From an uncultured Acidobacteriaceae bacterium (lineage in GTDB: Bacteria; Acidobacteriota; Terriglobia; Terriglobales; Acidobacteriaceae): a DNA stretch of 64,000 nucleotides. Position numbers and translations under genes: made by a program. Positions 16,890-26,338 of the stretch are shown here, piece after piece. The stretch spans positions 18,665-82,664 of the forward strand of contig CALFMO010000060.1 of NCBI GenBank assembly GCA_937879855.1. The letters run 5' to 3'. Every line of letters starts with the position of its first letter. The stretch's first letter is position 1. The notes beneath the pieces are model-generated. The model saw only the letters and a program-made list of their open reading frames with translations. It ran no database searches and was not told the origin of the DNA.

Positions 16890-17269
16890 ACGCCGCAGAG
16901 GCCGCTTTTCAGAGCGATTCGTAGTTCAGCGGCGTAATTGGCCGCGGAGACCCGCTGCCCGGCCGGCGCACAACAACTCGGCGGCGTGCCTGATGAAACA
17001 TCTGATGCGTAAAATAGGACGTGGCCTCACACACCTTACGGTTGGATGAGGTCGCAGATCTACGGGAAAAATTCGCCGCGTTTACGATTGTAAAGGTATG
17101 GCTCACCCAATGCGGATGCCGAAAAATAAGGGCGCGCAGGCGCTGCCATTCGGCAGCGCGGAGAGGGAACTCTCTAGCGTGGCCGTACCGCCGGGGGGCG
17201 CTAGAGTCAAACCATTCCGTGGTTTGCCTCTCGCGTTACCGCAACTATATCCGTTCTTAGGAGACCGTC

Positions 17270-17968
17270 ATGAAGAAGAGGATATTCGCGTGCGCGATGA
17301 GCGCATTGTTACTTGCCATGACCAGTTGGGCAGACGACAAAGAAAAGGACGAGGATCGTCTGAAGAATGCCGGCACAGTGCTGACAGAGATTCTGAATCT
17401 TCCAGACGACATTCCTCAAGATCTCCTCGACAAAGCCGACTGTGTGGTTGTTTTTCCATCGGTCCTCAAGGCCGCGTTCGTGGTCGGTGGTAGTTATGGC
17501 CGCGGTGCGATGACGTGCCGCAGGGGCGAAAATTTCAACGGACCCTGGGGTGCGCCATCAATGATGGCCCTTGAGGGTGGCAGCGTTGGCTTTCAGATCG
17601 GTGGGCAAGCGACTGACTTCGTCCTTCTCGTGATGAATGACCGCGGCGCGAATGGAATCTTGAGCAGCAAAGTGAAGCTCGGAGCAGATGCGTCGGTAGC
17701 AGCAGGACCGGTCGGTCGTAACGCGACGGCAGAAACCGATGTTTCGATGCGTGCTGAAATATTGAGCTATTCGCGCGCGCGCGGACTATTTGCAGGCATT
17801 TCGCTGGAGGGTTCGACGATCCGACCTGACAACGACGCAAACAGGAGAATCTACGGGGAGAAAATCTCGGCGAAGGACATTGTAATCGCTCACGAGACGC
17901 ATGTCCCACCCGCAGCAGAGGGCCTGATCTCGACGCTTAACGCCAAGACGCCGAAGCACAAGTCGTGA
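17270..17968 (+). CDS. Secreted SYLF-domain (YSC84/Ysc84-type) protein
   Basis: 232 aa. ATG 17270 follows TTAGGAGACCGTC (AGGAG). Signal peptide MKKRIFACAMSALLLAMTSW. The rest is a SYLF lipid-binding domain: LTEILNLPDDIPQDLLDKAD, CVVVFPSVLKAAFVVGGSYG, RGAMTCR, PSMMALEGGSVGFQIGGQAT, DFVLLVMND, KLGADASVAAGPVGR and LFAGISLEGSTIRPDND. SYLF domains bind phosphoinositides in eukaryotes; bacterial forms are exported and uncharacterised. It is a single gene preceded by a 300-bp leader. Confidence 0.85.
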   Translation: MKKRIFACAMSALLLAMTSWADDKEKDEDRLKNAGTVLTEILNLPDDIPQDLLDKADCVVVFPSVLKAAFVVGGSYGRGAMTCRRGENFNGPWGAPSMMALEGGSVGFQIGGQATDFVLLVMNDRGANGILSSKVKLGADASVAAGPVGRNATAETDVSMRAEILSYSRARGLFAGISLEGSTIRPDNDANRRIYGEKISAKDIVIAHETHVPPAAEGLISTLNAKTPKHKS

Positions 17969-18166
17969 TAATAGCAGTTGTTTTTAACTCAGGCTTTCTT
18001 CATTACCGAGTTCCTATATCGATAGATCGCCGATTACGTCTGTCTATCTCATTAATTCCGCGCAAGGCCTGTCAGACCAAGAGAAAGGCGGGCGCGGTTG
18101 AATTCCTGAAGTCGCTGCATCAACCGAAAAAGGCAATGATGAGTTCATGCGCCTGTTGAACTACTG

Positions 18167-18526
18167 CTAGATCGGACATGCGAACGACAACTCGTAGCCG
18201 TCTGGATCGGGCATATGGAAATAGCGTTCTCCCCAGGACGCATCTTGCGGAATTTCTGGATCAAATCCCCGATCCTTTAGATAATTCCAGAGAGCGTCCA
18301 CATTCGTGACGTAGAAGATAAGCCGCCCCCAGTGAGTCACAGCGTCACCCTGCTCCAGATTGAGAATCGCAGATTGTGCCTCTCTTGCACGCAATGAAGA
18401 GAACCCCGTGCCCTCTCCACCGTAAAGAAGCTCCATGCCTAAAACGTCTCTGTAAAACCGCAGAGACTCTGTCATGTTCACAACCCGAAAAGTAACGGCG
18501 GAAATTCTCTCAATCGTCGGTGTCAT
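18167..18526 (-). CDS. VOC-superfamily (glyoxalase-fold) protein
   Basis: 119 aa. Two beta-alpha-beta-beta-beta halves: FRVVNMTESLRFYRDVLGME (first half) and LIFYVTNVDALWNYLKDRGF ... RYFHMPDPDGYELSFACPI (second half with the DPDGYELSF strand holding the usual metal-binding Glu). The VOC fold covers glyoxalases, dioxygenases and resistance proteins; the metal ligands seem only partly kept, so the reaction is not assignable. It is divergent from the ferredoxin gene. Confidence 0.8.
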   Translation of the reverse strand: MTPTIERISAVTFRVVNMTESLRFYRDVLGMELLYGGEGTGFSSLRAREAQSAILNLEQGDAVTHWGRLIFYVTNVDALWNYLKDRGFDPEIPQDASWGERYFHMPDPDGYELSFACPI

Positions 18527-18601
18527 ACGCCACGAGTTTACCTCGGCTCCCCTTGCATCGTCCGTCCGGTGGGCATACCCTAAGTTCTGCTAGGGGGGCC
18601 T

Positions 18602-18922
18602 ATGGCCTATATCATTGCCGAACCCTGCGTCGGGACCAAAGACACCGCGTGCGTCGATGCCTGTCCCGTGGATTGCATCCATCCCAAGAAGAATACGACC
18701 TATGACGACGGCCGCCCCACATTCGACAACGTTCCACAGCTCTACATTGATCCCGTGGAATGCATCGATTGTGGCGCCTGCGTCCCGGTCTGTCCGGTGT
18801 CGGCGATTTTTGCGCTGGACGACCTGCCAGAAAAGTGGAAGCAGTATACGGAACTGAACGAGAGCTACGTGAAGGCCGGCAAGTTCACACCTGGGGAGTT
18901 CGCCAAGCATCAAAGTAAGTAA
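18602..18922 (+). CDS. fdxA: Seven-iron-type or 2[4Fe-4S] ferredoxin
   Basis: 106 aa. Two iron-sulphur motifs: GTKDTACVDACPVDCI (first cluster, with an extended gap typical of 3Fe-4S/4Fe-4S FdxA) and DPVECIDCGACVPVCPVSAI (Cx2Cx2Cx3CP). The downstream tail (LPEKWKQYTELNESY) also matches FdxA. It carries electrons in the cytoplasm; partner unknown. The start at 18602 follows TAGGGGGGCCT. Confidence 0.85.
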   Translation: MAYIIAEPCVGTKDTACVDACPVDCIHPKKNTTYDDGRPTFDNVPQLYIDPVECIDCGACVPVCPVSAIFALDDLPEKWKQYTELNESYVKAGKFTPGEFAKHQSK

Positions 18923-18938
18923 CCGTTCTTTGGCTTTC

Positions 18939-19187
18939 TCAAGCGTCTTGATCGATAAGGCCTCTGAGATGCCTGCCAACCAATGGCTGGACTTCGTCGG
19001 CAACCATCAACACTCCATCTTCGCCGGCACGTGCGTCGATATTGCCTCCTGCGCCCTCGATGATGTAAACCGTTCCCACCACTCGGGTGACTTCATCTGG
19101 TATTTGCCCGAAGTGTCTGGGGAAGCAGCGTTGCAGAGCATAAATGCGACCGTCGGTGGCACACAGAGACGAACCAGGCGGACGCAC
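18939..19187 (-). pseudogene. N-terminal remnant of an MBL-fold hydrolase
   Basis: The minus frame contains VTRVVGTVYIIEGAGGNIDA and GEDGVLMVADEVQPLVGRHL, the beginning of a metallo-beta-lactamase-fold domain (VyxleGaGGNi...G.DGvlLVDd). It stops before the HxHxDH metal motif. With only about 80 codons it is a truncated gene. Confidence 0.5.
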
Positions 19188-19261
19188 CCTGTCAATTGGA
19201 CCATTTGCAATCTTCCTTACCAGCTGTTACATCTCGTGAGTAATTGGCTCAGTAGGAATCC

Positions 19262-20788
19262 TCAGGCGAATGACAGGTCTTCCAAGGAACCAGGATCCTG
19301 AGTGCTTCCCGGCTGTATCTCGGAGAGCACTGCTTTCCTCCCGACCACAGATTGTTGGCCACTAGATCTCCATAGATACATCGCTGCGTATGCCCGCCAT
19401 GGCCTCCACGCCTCGGAACGCCGCTCCAGTTCCTTAGGATCTCTAAGATTCATCGCGCGCAGAAGGCCGAGATCTGTTGACGGAAAAGCGTCGGGCTGGC
19501 CCAGGGCGCGCATCAAGACATATTGCGCCGTCCATTTTCCGATGCCAGGGACTTCACACAGCTTCTCGACGAAGATCTCAGGATCTACAACGCCGGTAAA
19601 ACTAATCCTGCCTTCGCAGATCCTGCGAGCCAGGCTACGAATGGTCTCGGCGCGCGCAGCCGTTACACCGATGCTGCCGAGTTGGGCCTCCGCTAAGATG
19701 GCCGGTTCGGGGAAGAGTCGAGTCAGGCCTTGGGGACCCCGAATAGCTCTCCCGAATTTCTCGGCGAGCCGGCCTGCCAGAGTTGTAGCGCCCTTGACGC
19801 TCACCTGCTGGCCAAGAATCGCACGCGTGGCGAGTTCGAAGGCGTCCCAACAACCAGCGACTCTGAGCCCGGGTGCAGAGTCCAGCTTCGTCGCCAATAC
19901 TGGATCGTTTCGTAACGTCGTAGAAATGGATATCCAGTCGGCATTGAGATCGAACATCGTGCGAACGCGTTCCACAATCGTGAAGAGCCAACGCGGATCG
20001 CCAAATGCGATGCGTGTGACGAGGACGTGCTTATCGTGATCAGCTGACACTTCAAAGTAACCGTGCCGTCCATCGATAGAGATTGTCCGCAGATAACGTC
20101 CCGCTTCAACGAGTTCGACTCCGGGAGTGCACCGCAGCGAGAGAAAATCCAGCATTCCTTGCCAGTGAAACGGTGGACGGAAGTTAAGCCGAAAAACATA
20201 TTGATTTGTGGGCTGGACTTCCTTCTGTCGCGCAAGGCGGCGGATTTGCGTCGGCGTGCGGTGGTAGAACTTGCGAATACCTGCGTTGAATCGTCGGACG
20301 GAGCCGAAGCCAGATGCAATGGCAATCTGGTTCATTGGCAGGCGGGTTTCATCGATTAACTTTTTTGCAAAATGCATGCGGCGGGTATTCGCCACTGCAA
20401 TCGGAGTTGCTCCCAAGTGACGCAAAAAAAGTCTACGAAGATGTCGCGACCCAATCCCGAGCCGCTGGGCCAGGCCTTCCACGCCACCGTCTTCCAAACC
20501 ACTCTCCGCGATCAAGCGCAATGCTCGAGAAACCGTAGTGGACGTTCCTTGCCATGCCGGAGTGCCAGGGGAACTCTCGGGTCGACAGCGAAGGCAGGGC
20601 CGGAAACCGGCTTCCGCCGCTGCCGCTGCCGTCGGGAAATACTGGCAATTCTTCTCCTTCGCGGTTGGAGCGGGGCAAATCGAGCGGCAGTACACCCCAC
20701 TACCGGTCACCCCGATGAAGAATTTGCCATCGAACCGCGGATCTCGCGACAATCTCGCACGCGAACAAACTTTCCAATCTAAGTTCAT
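19262..20788 (-). CDS. alkA: Ada/AlkA fusion: DNA methylation-damage regulator and glycosylase
   Basis: 508 aa from ATG 20788 (frame opens at 20833). Domain order: Ada N-terminal zinc domain (FDGKFFIGVTGSGVYCRSIC with CP, then GFRPCLRCRPE), AraC-type HTH (VEGLAQRLGIGSRHLRRLFL; ATPIAVANTRRMHFAKKLID), AlkA N-terminal domain, and the HhH-GPD glycosylase (ILGQQVSVKGATTLAGRLAE; VPGIGKWTAQYVLMRALGQP; catalytic Asp in FPSTDLGL). It excises alkylated bases such as 3-methyladenine and probably activates its own gene on methylation of the zinc-bound Cys. The C-terminal tail after ~490 is non-conserved. Confidence 0.9.
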   Translation of the reverse strand: MNLDWKVCSRARLSRDPRFDGKFFIGVTGSGVYCRSICPAPTAKEKNCQYFPTAAAAAEAGFRPCLRCRPESSPGTPAWQGTSTTVSRALRLIAESGLEDGGVEGLAQRLGIGSRHLRRLFLRHLGATPIAVANTRRMHFAKKLIDETRLPMNQIAIASGFGSVRRFNAGIRKFYHRTPTQIRRLARQKEVQPTNQYVFRLNFRPPFHWQGMLDFLSLRCTPGVELVEAGRYLRTISIDGRHGYFEVSADHDKHVLVTRIAFGDPRWLFTIVERVRTMFDLNADWISISTTLRNDPVLATKLDSAPGLRVAGCWDAFELATRAILGQQVSVKGATTLAGRLAEKFGRAIRGPQGLTRLFPEPAILAEAQLGSIGVTAARAETIRSLARRICEGRISFTGVVDPEIFVEKLCEVPGIGKWTAQYVLMRALGQPDAFPSTDLGLLRAMNLRDPKELERRSEAWRPWRAYAAMYLWRSSGQQSVVGRKAVLSEIQPGSTQDPGSLEDLSFA

Positions 20789-21044
20789 CGAGTGTCTGCT
20801 GTTGCTCCGTCGCACTGTCGTGTCCTTTAGCATAGTCGAACTTTATTCCAGCTATGGACGTTTTCGGACTTCGCTAAAAAGTGTCCCGCGGCACGGAGAG
20901 TGAGGTCCGGAACCGTCTACCTTTGCGGCAGAGAGGTCCGTGAACGTCCACTCTCGGATCACATCTTTCGTTATCTTCTCCGCACAGCAATGGCAAGCGC
21001 CAGCAAGACTACGCGCTTCTGTTGCACCGACCTCTGGAGGCACT

Positions 21045-22379
21045 ATGTGGCGAAATCGATTAACACATTTCATCGGAATCGTGGCCGTTTCAACTTCATT
21101 TGTTTCTGCCCAACGGGCAGGGGCGCAGGACGCAAAGCAACCACCCCGATATTACGTCTTCAATCTCGGCGACCCGGGCGGCGGGACTGTTGCCGCGGCT
21201 GCCAGCATCAACAATGTCGGCTGGATCGCTGGTGATTCCTTTGAGAGCGGCAACACAAATGAGCACGCCTTCTTATGGGTTGGAGTTCCGGTCGATCTCG
21301 GCACACTCGGAGGCCCGAACAGTGCGGTCGCGTGGCCAAACAAGAACAATCACGGCCAGCTTGCAGGTATCGCCGAAACTGCTGACATGAATCCGCTGAA
21401 CGAAGCGTGGAGTTGCGCTCTCGCGAATTTCCCCACGATCACAAACCACGTTTGCTTTGGTTTTACTTGGGAAGATGGTGTGATGACAGCGCTTCCCCCG
21501 CTGCCCGGCGGCAATGACAGCTATGCCGCTGGGATCGACAACAAAGGGCAAATAGCCGGCTGGGCGGAAAACGGAGTTCACGATCCCACCTGCAACAACA
21601 CGGCGCCCATCAATCAGGTGCTGCAGTTTGAAGGTGTCGTGTGGGGACCACATTTGGGTGAGATGACGCAGCTGTCTCCTTTCGGTTCCGATCCCGATTC
21701 GGCCGCAACCGCGATCAACGACAAAGGGCAGATTGTCGGCATTTCCGGCCTGTGCGCGAATGCCGCTGGGAGCACCAGCGCGGAACATGCGGTCCTTTGG
21801 GAAAACAAATACGCTGCGCCAATTGATCTCGGGAACTTCGACGGTGGACTCGCATGGAACACGCCTACAGCCATCAACAACCGAGGTCAGGTTGTTGGCT
21901 TCGGCAACCAGCAAGGAAGTGCTGCTACCGCGTTCAATCCGATCGGGTTTTTCTGGAACGAGCATCATGGAATCGTTGCAATTAATCCGATCGGCGACGA
22001 CACCAACAGCTGGGCCTGGGGCATCAACCAGCGCGGTCACGTAGTCGGTCAATCCTTCAACCTGAATACGGGCGCGGCACGGGCGTTCTTGTACGAAGAC
22101 GGAAAAGCAACAGATTTGAATACGCTCATTCAAGCGGATTCATCACTCCAGCTCCAGTTAGCGAACGACATCAATGATGAGGGCGAGATCGTCGGTTTCG
22201 CCACCGATTCAAATACTGGGGCAACAGTCGCTTTCCTGGCGGTCCCGGTTTCGGGCGGTAATCAATCGTTTGCGAGCCGTTCCGATGGGGGTCGCGGACA
22301 AACGTCTATGCCCCAACAAACGCATCGTCCACTTGCGGGCGTTTTCAGCCGCTTCGCGAATGCGGCATCGTCCAGATGA
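21045..22379 (+). CDS. Secreted HAF-repeat protein
   Basis: 444 aa. ATG 21045 follows TGGAGG. Signal peptide ends near AGAQDAKQP. The remainder is a series of HAF-type repeats: AASINNVGWIAGDSFESGNT with EHAFLW, NKNNHGQLAGIAET, GIDNKGQIAGWAENG, AINDKGQIVGISGLC with EHAVLW, AINNRGQVVGFGNQQG, GINQRGHVVGQSF with ARAFLYEDG, and DINDEGEIVGFATDS. Each unit has the INxxGQVVG core. HAF repeats form extracellular beta-propeller-like domains of unknown role. It stands alone; the final ~40 residues are unstructured. Confidence 0.85.
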   Translation: MWRNRLTHFIGIVAVSTSFVSAQRAGAQDAKQPPRYYVFNLGDPGGGTVAAAASINNVGWIAGDSFESGNTNEHAFLWVGVPVDLGTLGGPNSAVAWPNKNNHGQLAGIAETADMNPLNEAWSCALANFPTITNHVCFGFTWEDGVMTALPPLPGGNDSYAAGIDNKGQIAGWAENGVHDPTCNNTAPINQVLQFEGVVWGPHLGEMTQLSPFGSDPDSAATAINDKGQIVGISGLCANAAGSTSAEHAVLWENKYAAPIDLGNFDGGLAWNTPTAINNRGQVVGFGNQQGSAATAFNPIGFFWNEHHGIVAINPIGDDTNSWAWGINQRGHVVGQSFNLNTGAARAFLYEDGKATDLNTLIQADSSLQLQLANDINDEGEIVGFATDSNTGATVAFLAVPVSGGNQSFASRSDGGRGQTSMPQQTHRPLAGVFSRFANAASSR

Positions 22380-22627
22380 GCCGCAGAGTTCACTAACGTG
22401 GGAGACCACTTCTAGCCAACACAGGCAACCAGGGCAGAGATTATCTCTTCCCTACATTTCAAATCCCAATGATTCGTGTGCGTCATTGAGTCGAGTGTCC
22501 GAAGTGCCACACTCGTTATTTACCCAGTTCCAGCCCGTATCGAAATGGGTCTTATTTGATCCCTCTCACCAAGGGCCTTATCGCCGGGTGGCTTCTGTAC
22601 TGCAGCGGGAGGAATCAAAAGGGCGAG

Positions 22628-23146
22628 ATGGTTCGCGGCACATGGGAACCGGTGAACGGAGAGGCTCACGAGGTCGCCGTCAAATCGTCCGACGGCGGCA
22701 ACACGTGGCAACCCTGGTTCGACATCATGTTCCAGTCACATCGGGGGACTGATAAAACTTCTGGCGATGCAGATGAGGATGCTAAACAAACAGTTGTGGC
22801 GCTCGACGCTGAGTATCAGGAAGCGGTCAAACAGAATGACGTGCAAACGATGGACCGAATACTCTCCGACGATTTTGTTCTTGTCACCAGTTCCGGGAAA
22901 ACATACAGCAAGGCTGAGTTAATCGAAGAAGCAAAGAGCGGCGGGATAACCTACGAGCATCAAGAGGACACCGACAAAACTGTACGTTTGTGGGGCGATA
23001 CCGCGGTTGTGACCGCAAATCCTTGGGAGAAGGGCGTGCAGGACGGCAAGCCGTTTGAATACAAACTTTGGTTCAGTGACATCTACCGACGCACTGCCAG
23101 CGGATGGCGGTATGTGTTTGGTCAGTCCGCATATCGGCCCAATTGA
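22628..23146 (+). CDS. NTF2/SnoaL-like (DUF4440) protein with fused remnant N-terminus
   Basis: 172 aa from ATG 22628. Residues ~45-172 form a DUF4440/NTF2-like cone (LDAEYQEAVKQNDVQTMDRI, LSDDFVLVTSSGKTYSKAEL, RLWGDTAVVTANPWEKG, WFSDIYRRTASGWRYVFGQS). The first 40 residues (GTWEPVNGEAHEVAVKSSDG, NTWQPWFDIMF) look like the end of a different protein (DUF1579-like). So this is either a fusion or an NTF2 gene joined to a 5'-truncated neighbour. Catalytic residues are not assignable. Upstream sequence (22380-22627) is non-coding or decayed. Confidence 0.6.
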   Translation: MVRGTWEPVNGEAHEVAVKSSDGGNTWQPWFDIMFQSHRGTDKTSGDADEDAKQTVVALDAEYQEAVKQNDVQTMDRILSDDFVLVTSSGKTYSKAELIEEAKSGGITYEHQEDTDKTVRLWGDTAVVTANPWEKGVQDGKPFEYKLWFSDIYRRTASGWRYVFGQSAYRPN

Positions 23147-23231
23147 ACCGCCGACTCATCAGGACCGAAGTCTTCTTTTCAGCGCGGTGCCTCTCGATGC
23201 GCCAAACCAAGATATCCGTTACCTTTTCTGT

Positions 23232-23972
23232 ATGAAAACGACATATGGGCGCATGGTCTTTGGCGCGGCGGCGATACTGTATGGCGTCATCGCACTGATG
23301 TGGCACGACGCTGATACTTGGCAAAACTTGCAACATATCTGGAGCCTGCCTTTCGGCACCATCGCTGGGGGCTTTCTTATGACCGCTCAGATGGCCGGAG
23401 GGGTCGGAGTGCAATTCCCGCGTACTGAGCGCCTGGCATCGGTCGTACTTTGCGTCGTCTACTTGTGTTTTTCGCTGGCTTGTATACCTGACGTCATTGC
23501 CGCATCGAACATCTATGAGCGCTACGGCGGGAGCTTTTTTCTGTTCCTTTCCTTACTGTGGGGCGCGATTGCGTTGTACGCAGATACTCAGGCAAATGCA
23601 GCAAGGGTGGTACTGTTCGGTCGGCTGGCCCGCCTTGGACTCGGGGTCTGTGCAATTTCTTTTATGGTGGGTCAGGCACTCCTGCTTCGGGAGACAGCTC
23701 ACCTGGTACCAAAGTGGATTCCGCCCAACCAGACGTTTTGGGCGATACTCACAACGGTCGCGTTTGGACTGGCGGCGCTTGCCACTCTCAGCAATCGCCA
23801 GGCGAGGCTCGCGATGCGTCTGATGACGCTCATGCTGGCACTGTTTGGCCTAATGGTTTGGATTCCGCGCCTGATCGGTCATCCAACAGCGCATTTCAGC
23901 TGGTCCGAATGTGCCCTGACTTTCCTTGTTACAGGAGCTGCCTGGGTGGTGGCTGAATTGAAGTGTTTCTGA
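23232..23972 (+). CDS. Polytopic membrane protein (DoxX-like)
   Basis: 246 aa from ATG 23232. About seven hydrophobic helices (MVFGAAAILYGVIALMW, SVVLCVVYLCFSLACI, GGSFFLFLSLLWGAIALY, AISFMVGQALLL, FWAILTTVAFGLAALATL, LMTLMLALFGLMVWI, CALTFLVTGAAWVVAEL) with short loops, consistent with DoxX-like or related inner membrane proteins. No catalytic motif. It follows the NTF2-like gene after 85 bp and may be co-transcribed. Confidence 0.65.
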   Translation: MKTTYGRMVFGAAAILYGVIALMWHDADTWQNLQHIWSLPFGTIAGGFLMTAQMAGGVGVQFPRTERLASVVLCVVYLCFSLACIPDVIAASNIYERYGGSFFLFLSLLWGAIALYADTQANAARVVLFGRLARLGLGVCAISFMVGQALLLRETAHLVPKWIPPNQTFWAILTTVAFGLAALATLSNRQARLAMRLMTLMLALFGLMVWIPRLIGHPTAHFSWSECALTFLVTGAAWVVAELKCF

Positions 23973-24171
23973 TTTTGGGCTCGGTTCGCGTGCTCACCTT
24001 ACGCGGTAATTTGAAGGTCGCGATGACTCGAGCCCAGCGCGCGACAAGTTCATAGTCGGCCATCCGGAGACTGACGATAAAATCAATGGCCGGGAGAAGC
24101 GTCGGCCTTCGCGCAACGCCTGCAGGGGGGTGATAAAAGATCGGTGGCTCGGTCGACACCGCCATGCTTCG

Positions 24172-24300
24172 TTAAAAAGCTTGCGAGAACCGCGTCTCCA
24201 GGAACTCGCCCAACTTGGCCGTCGCCTCAAATTGTGGAATGGGATCGAGTTCCTTGAAATGCTGAGGTAAACGCATTCGAGAGACTCCAGATCGTCCGCG
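24172..24300 (-). pseudogene. 3' remnant of a DUF932 gene
   Basis: The frame ends KELDPIPQFEATAKLGEFLE and TRFSQAF, closely matching the C-terminus of the intact DUF932 protein at 28632-29366. Comparing the two DNA copies shows a 1-nt insertion (around 24270) breaking the frame, and similarity stops abruptly near 24300. It is a truncated, frameshifted second copy. Confidence 0.75.
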
Positions 24301-24591
24301 ATGAAAAGGCACGTCCCCAAGTTGATCGAGTCGAACCCCGATGTAACCGGCTGGTATCGAGTCTCGCCATCGCGAGTGCAACCCAATCACGACACCGATG
24401 CACTTAGAGCTGCACCTACCCAGCACCGAGTTCGGTGAAGACCCCACTTCCGAACTCATACGAGCTCAGACTGCCTGGCGTAAAGAGCGTCCCAACTTGA
24501 GAACATAATGGCACGCACCCGCCGTCGCCGGTTTCCGCAGTGCCGCTCAATCCGTAAACAGTGCAAGTTTTTCACTGCGCTCGATTCGGGC

Positions 24592-25128
24592 TCAAACTAC
24601 GTTCGGATCGACCGGCATACCGCATTGTTTAAGCAGCCATTCGGGCACATAGCATCGGTCGCGGTTGCGCTCGCGCCAGTTCCGCAACGATTGCGACATC
24701 GCGTAGTTCTGTTCCGTTAGCCCCAAACGCATCGCCTGGAGCTCAAATTCGGTGGGCGTTGCTGCGCGAACCTTGGGTGGTTTTCCGCTGCTCCACCCTG
24801 AATTCAGTTTTTTTGGACGAGTCATTCCACGATCAAGGGAAGCCTCCCTCACCTCGGAAGCCGCACCCTGTGGACTGGAAATCGACGCAACAGGTACTTG
24901 CCTACCCCAGTGATCATACAGTTCACCCAAGGATAGCCACTTCCATTGTCCTCGCGGGAACCAAGTCAATTCTGGCGCGAACCACCACCGCTGAAATGAC
25001 CGTCGTGCAAAATGGTCGTAGGACAACGAACAAAGGAATCCTTGAAAACGGAATTGGCTTGTATCAAAATATGAGCAGCCAGTAGGCACGGCAACCAACG
25101 AGTGGAATCCCAATTGGACACCAGGCAA
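24592..25128 (-). CDS. Hypothetical element-associated protein (start uncertain)
   Basis: 178 codons. The C-terminal ~125 residues look genuinely coding (FPRGQWKWLSLGELYDHWG; RAATPTEFELQAMRLGLTEQ; NYAMSQSLRNWRERNRDRCY; VPEWLLKQCGMPVDP). The first ~50 (Ser/Phe/Cys-rich) do not, so the true start is probably internal or the gene is 5'-truncated. No family recognised. It lies at the left flank of the conjugative island. Confidence 0.45.
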   Translation of the reverse strand: MPGVQLGFHSLVAVPTGCSYFDTSQFRFQGFLCSLSYDHFARRSFQRWWFAPELTWFPRGQWKWLSLGELYDHWGRQVPVASISSPQGAASEVREASLDRGMTRPKKLNSGWSSGKPPKVRAATPTEFELQAMRLGLTEQNYAMSQSLRNWRERNRDRCYVPEWLLKQCGMPVDPNVV

Positions 25129-25268
25129 ATAGCCGGTTTTCTTCCTCGGGACTAATGTCAGTTGGTAAGAAGCGCCCGCCCGTCAGTCAAGGCGTCGCGG
25201 ACTGGAATGCCATCGCTGGCGACACCTGAGCGACATAATCTTTCATTGCGATTTGAGCTGCCGGCACC

Positions 25269-26324
25269 ATGAAGGACAAGGTTAACATCCTCATCGTTGA
25301 TCATCAGCCTTCCAAGCTGCTCAGCTACGAGGCGATTCTCAGCGAACTGGGTGAGAACCTCATCAAGGCTGGTTCAGGTAAGCAAGCTCTGGATCATGTG
25401 CTTAGAACCGACATCGCCGTTGTGCTGATGGACGTGAGAATGCCGGAACTCGACGGCTTTGAAGTCGCTGAGATGATTCGTGATCATCCACGATTTGAGA
25501 AGACCGCGATCATCTTCGTTTCCGCCGAACATCTGACAGATGATGACAAAATCAAGGGATACCGCCGAGGTGCGGTGGATTATCTTTCCGTTCCGGTGAA
25601 TCCCGAAGTACTACGCTCCAAAGTCAGTGTCTTCGCTGACTTGCATCGCAAGTCCCGGCAGTTAGAGCAGCTAAATCATGAACTTCATAATCTATCGAGT
25701 CGACTGATGATATTGCAGGATGACGAACGACGCCAGGTGGCTCGCGAACTGCACGAGGGCTTGGGGCAAGACCTAGTCGCGGCCAAGATAATGGTAGACG
25801 GGATGAACCTGCGAGGTCAGTCTGTGAATCAGCAGACGCGCGACGAGGCCAGTAGCCTCATAGAAACTGTCATGAGGAAAATCCGCAGCGTTTCACACCT
25901 TTTGCATCCCCCGCTACTGGATGAACTCGGTCTATGCGCAGCCGTACAGTGGTATCTGGACGAACTCAATGGACGCAGCGCTATCCGTACCTCCCTCGAT
26001 GTAACACCCTCCGAATTTCCGCGGCTCCGGCCAGAGCTAGAAGCCGCGATTTTTCGAATTGTTCAAGAGGCCGTCACCAATGTCATTCGGCATTCAGGAG
26101 TTCATCGCGCCTCGGTGGCTCTTACGGCAGAACAAGGGCAGGTGGTCGTGATTGTATGTGACAATGGAAAAGGCATTGCGGAAGATGCCGCGCACTTTCC
26201 CGCTGAAATCCTGGGTACATGTCTAGGAGTCGTGAAGCAGAGGGCCAAAGATCTAGGCGGCGAAATTCGGCTGCAAAATACGCGTCCTGGCACGATTGTG
26301 CAGGTCGTTATTCCCCAGAAGTGA
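25269..26324 (+). CDS. Hybrid receiver-histidine kinase (REC-HisKA_3-HATPase)
   Basis: 351 aa from ATG 25269. Receiver domain residues 1-125: acidic pocket LIVDHQPS (one Asp replaced by His), phospho-Asp55 in VLMDVRMPELDG, and DYLSVPVNPE, where the conserved Lys is Val108. A coiled coil (residues 126-150) leads to a HisKA_3 H-box, RRQVARELHEGLGQDLVAAK (His162). The HATPase has ELEAAIFRIVQEAVTNVIRH (N box), VCDNGKGI (G1) and GVVKQRAKDLGG (degenerate G2). It is a cytoplasmic kinase whose receiver probably senses another phosphodonor. No response regulator is adjacent. Confidence 0.85.
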   Translation: MKDKVNILIVDHQPSKLLSYEAILSELGENLIKAGSGKQALDHVLRTDIAVVLMDVRMPELDGFEVAEMIRDHPRFEKTAIIFVSAEHLTDDDKIKGYRRGAVDYLSVPVNPEVLRSKVSVFADLHRKSRQLEQLNHELHNLSSRLMILQDDERRQVARELHEGLGQDLVAAKIMVDGMNLRGQSVNQQTRDEASSLIETVMRKIRSVSHLLHPPLLDELGLCAAVQWYLDELNGRSAIRTSLDVTPSEFPRLRPELEAAIFRIVQEAVTNVIRHSGVHRASVALTAEQGQVVVIVCDNGKGIAEDAAHFPAEILGTCLGVVKQRAKDLGGEIRLQNTRPGTIVQVVIPQK

Positions 26325-26338
26325 GTGGCGCCAAATTG

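Noticed and set aside
24380..24480. 5S rRNA-like stretch
   Set aside because: A few GAAC/TTCGG matches only; the conserved 5S core and pairing are absent.
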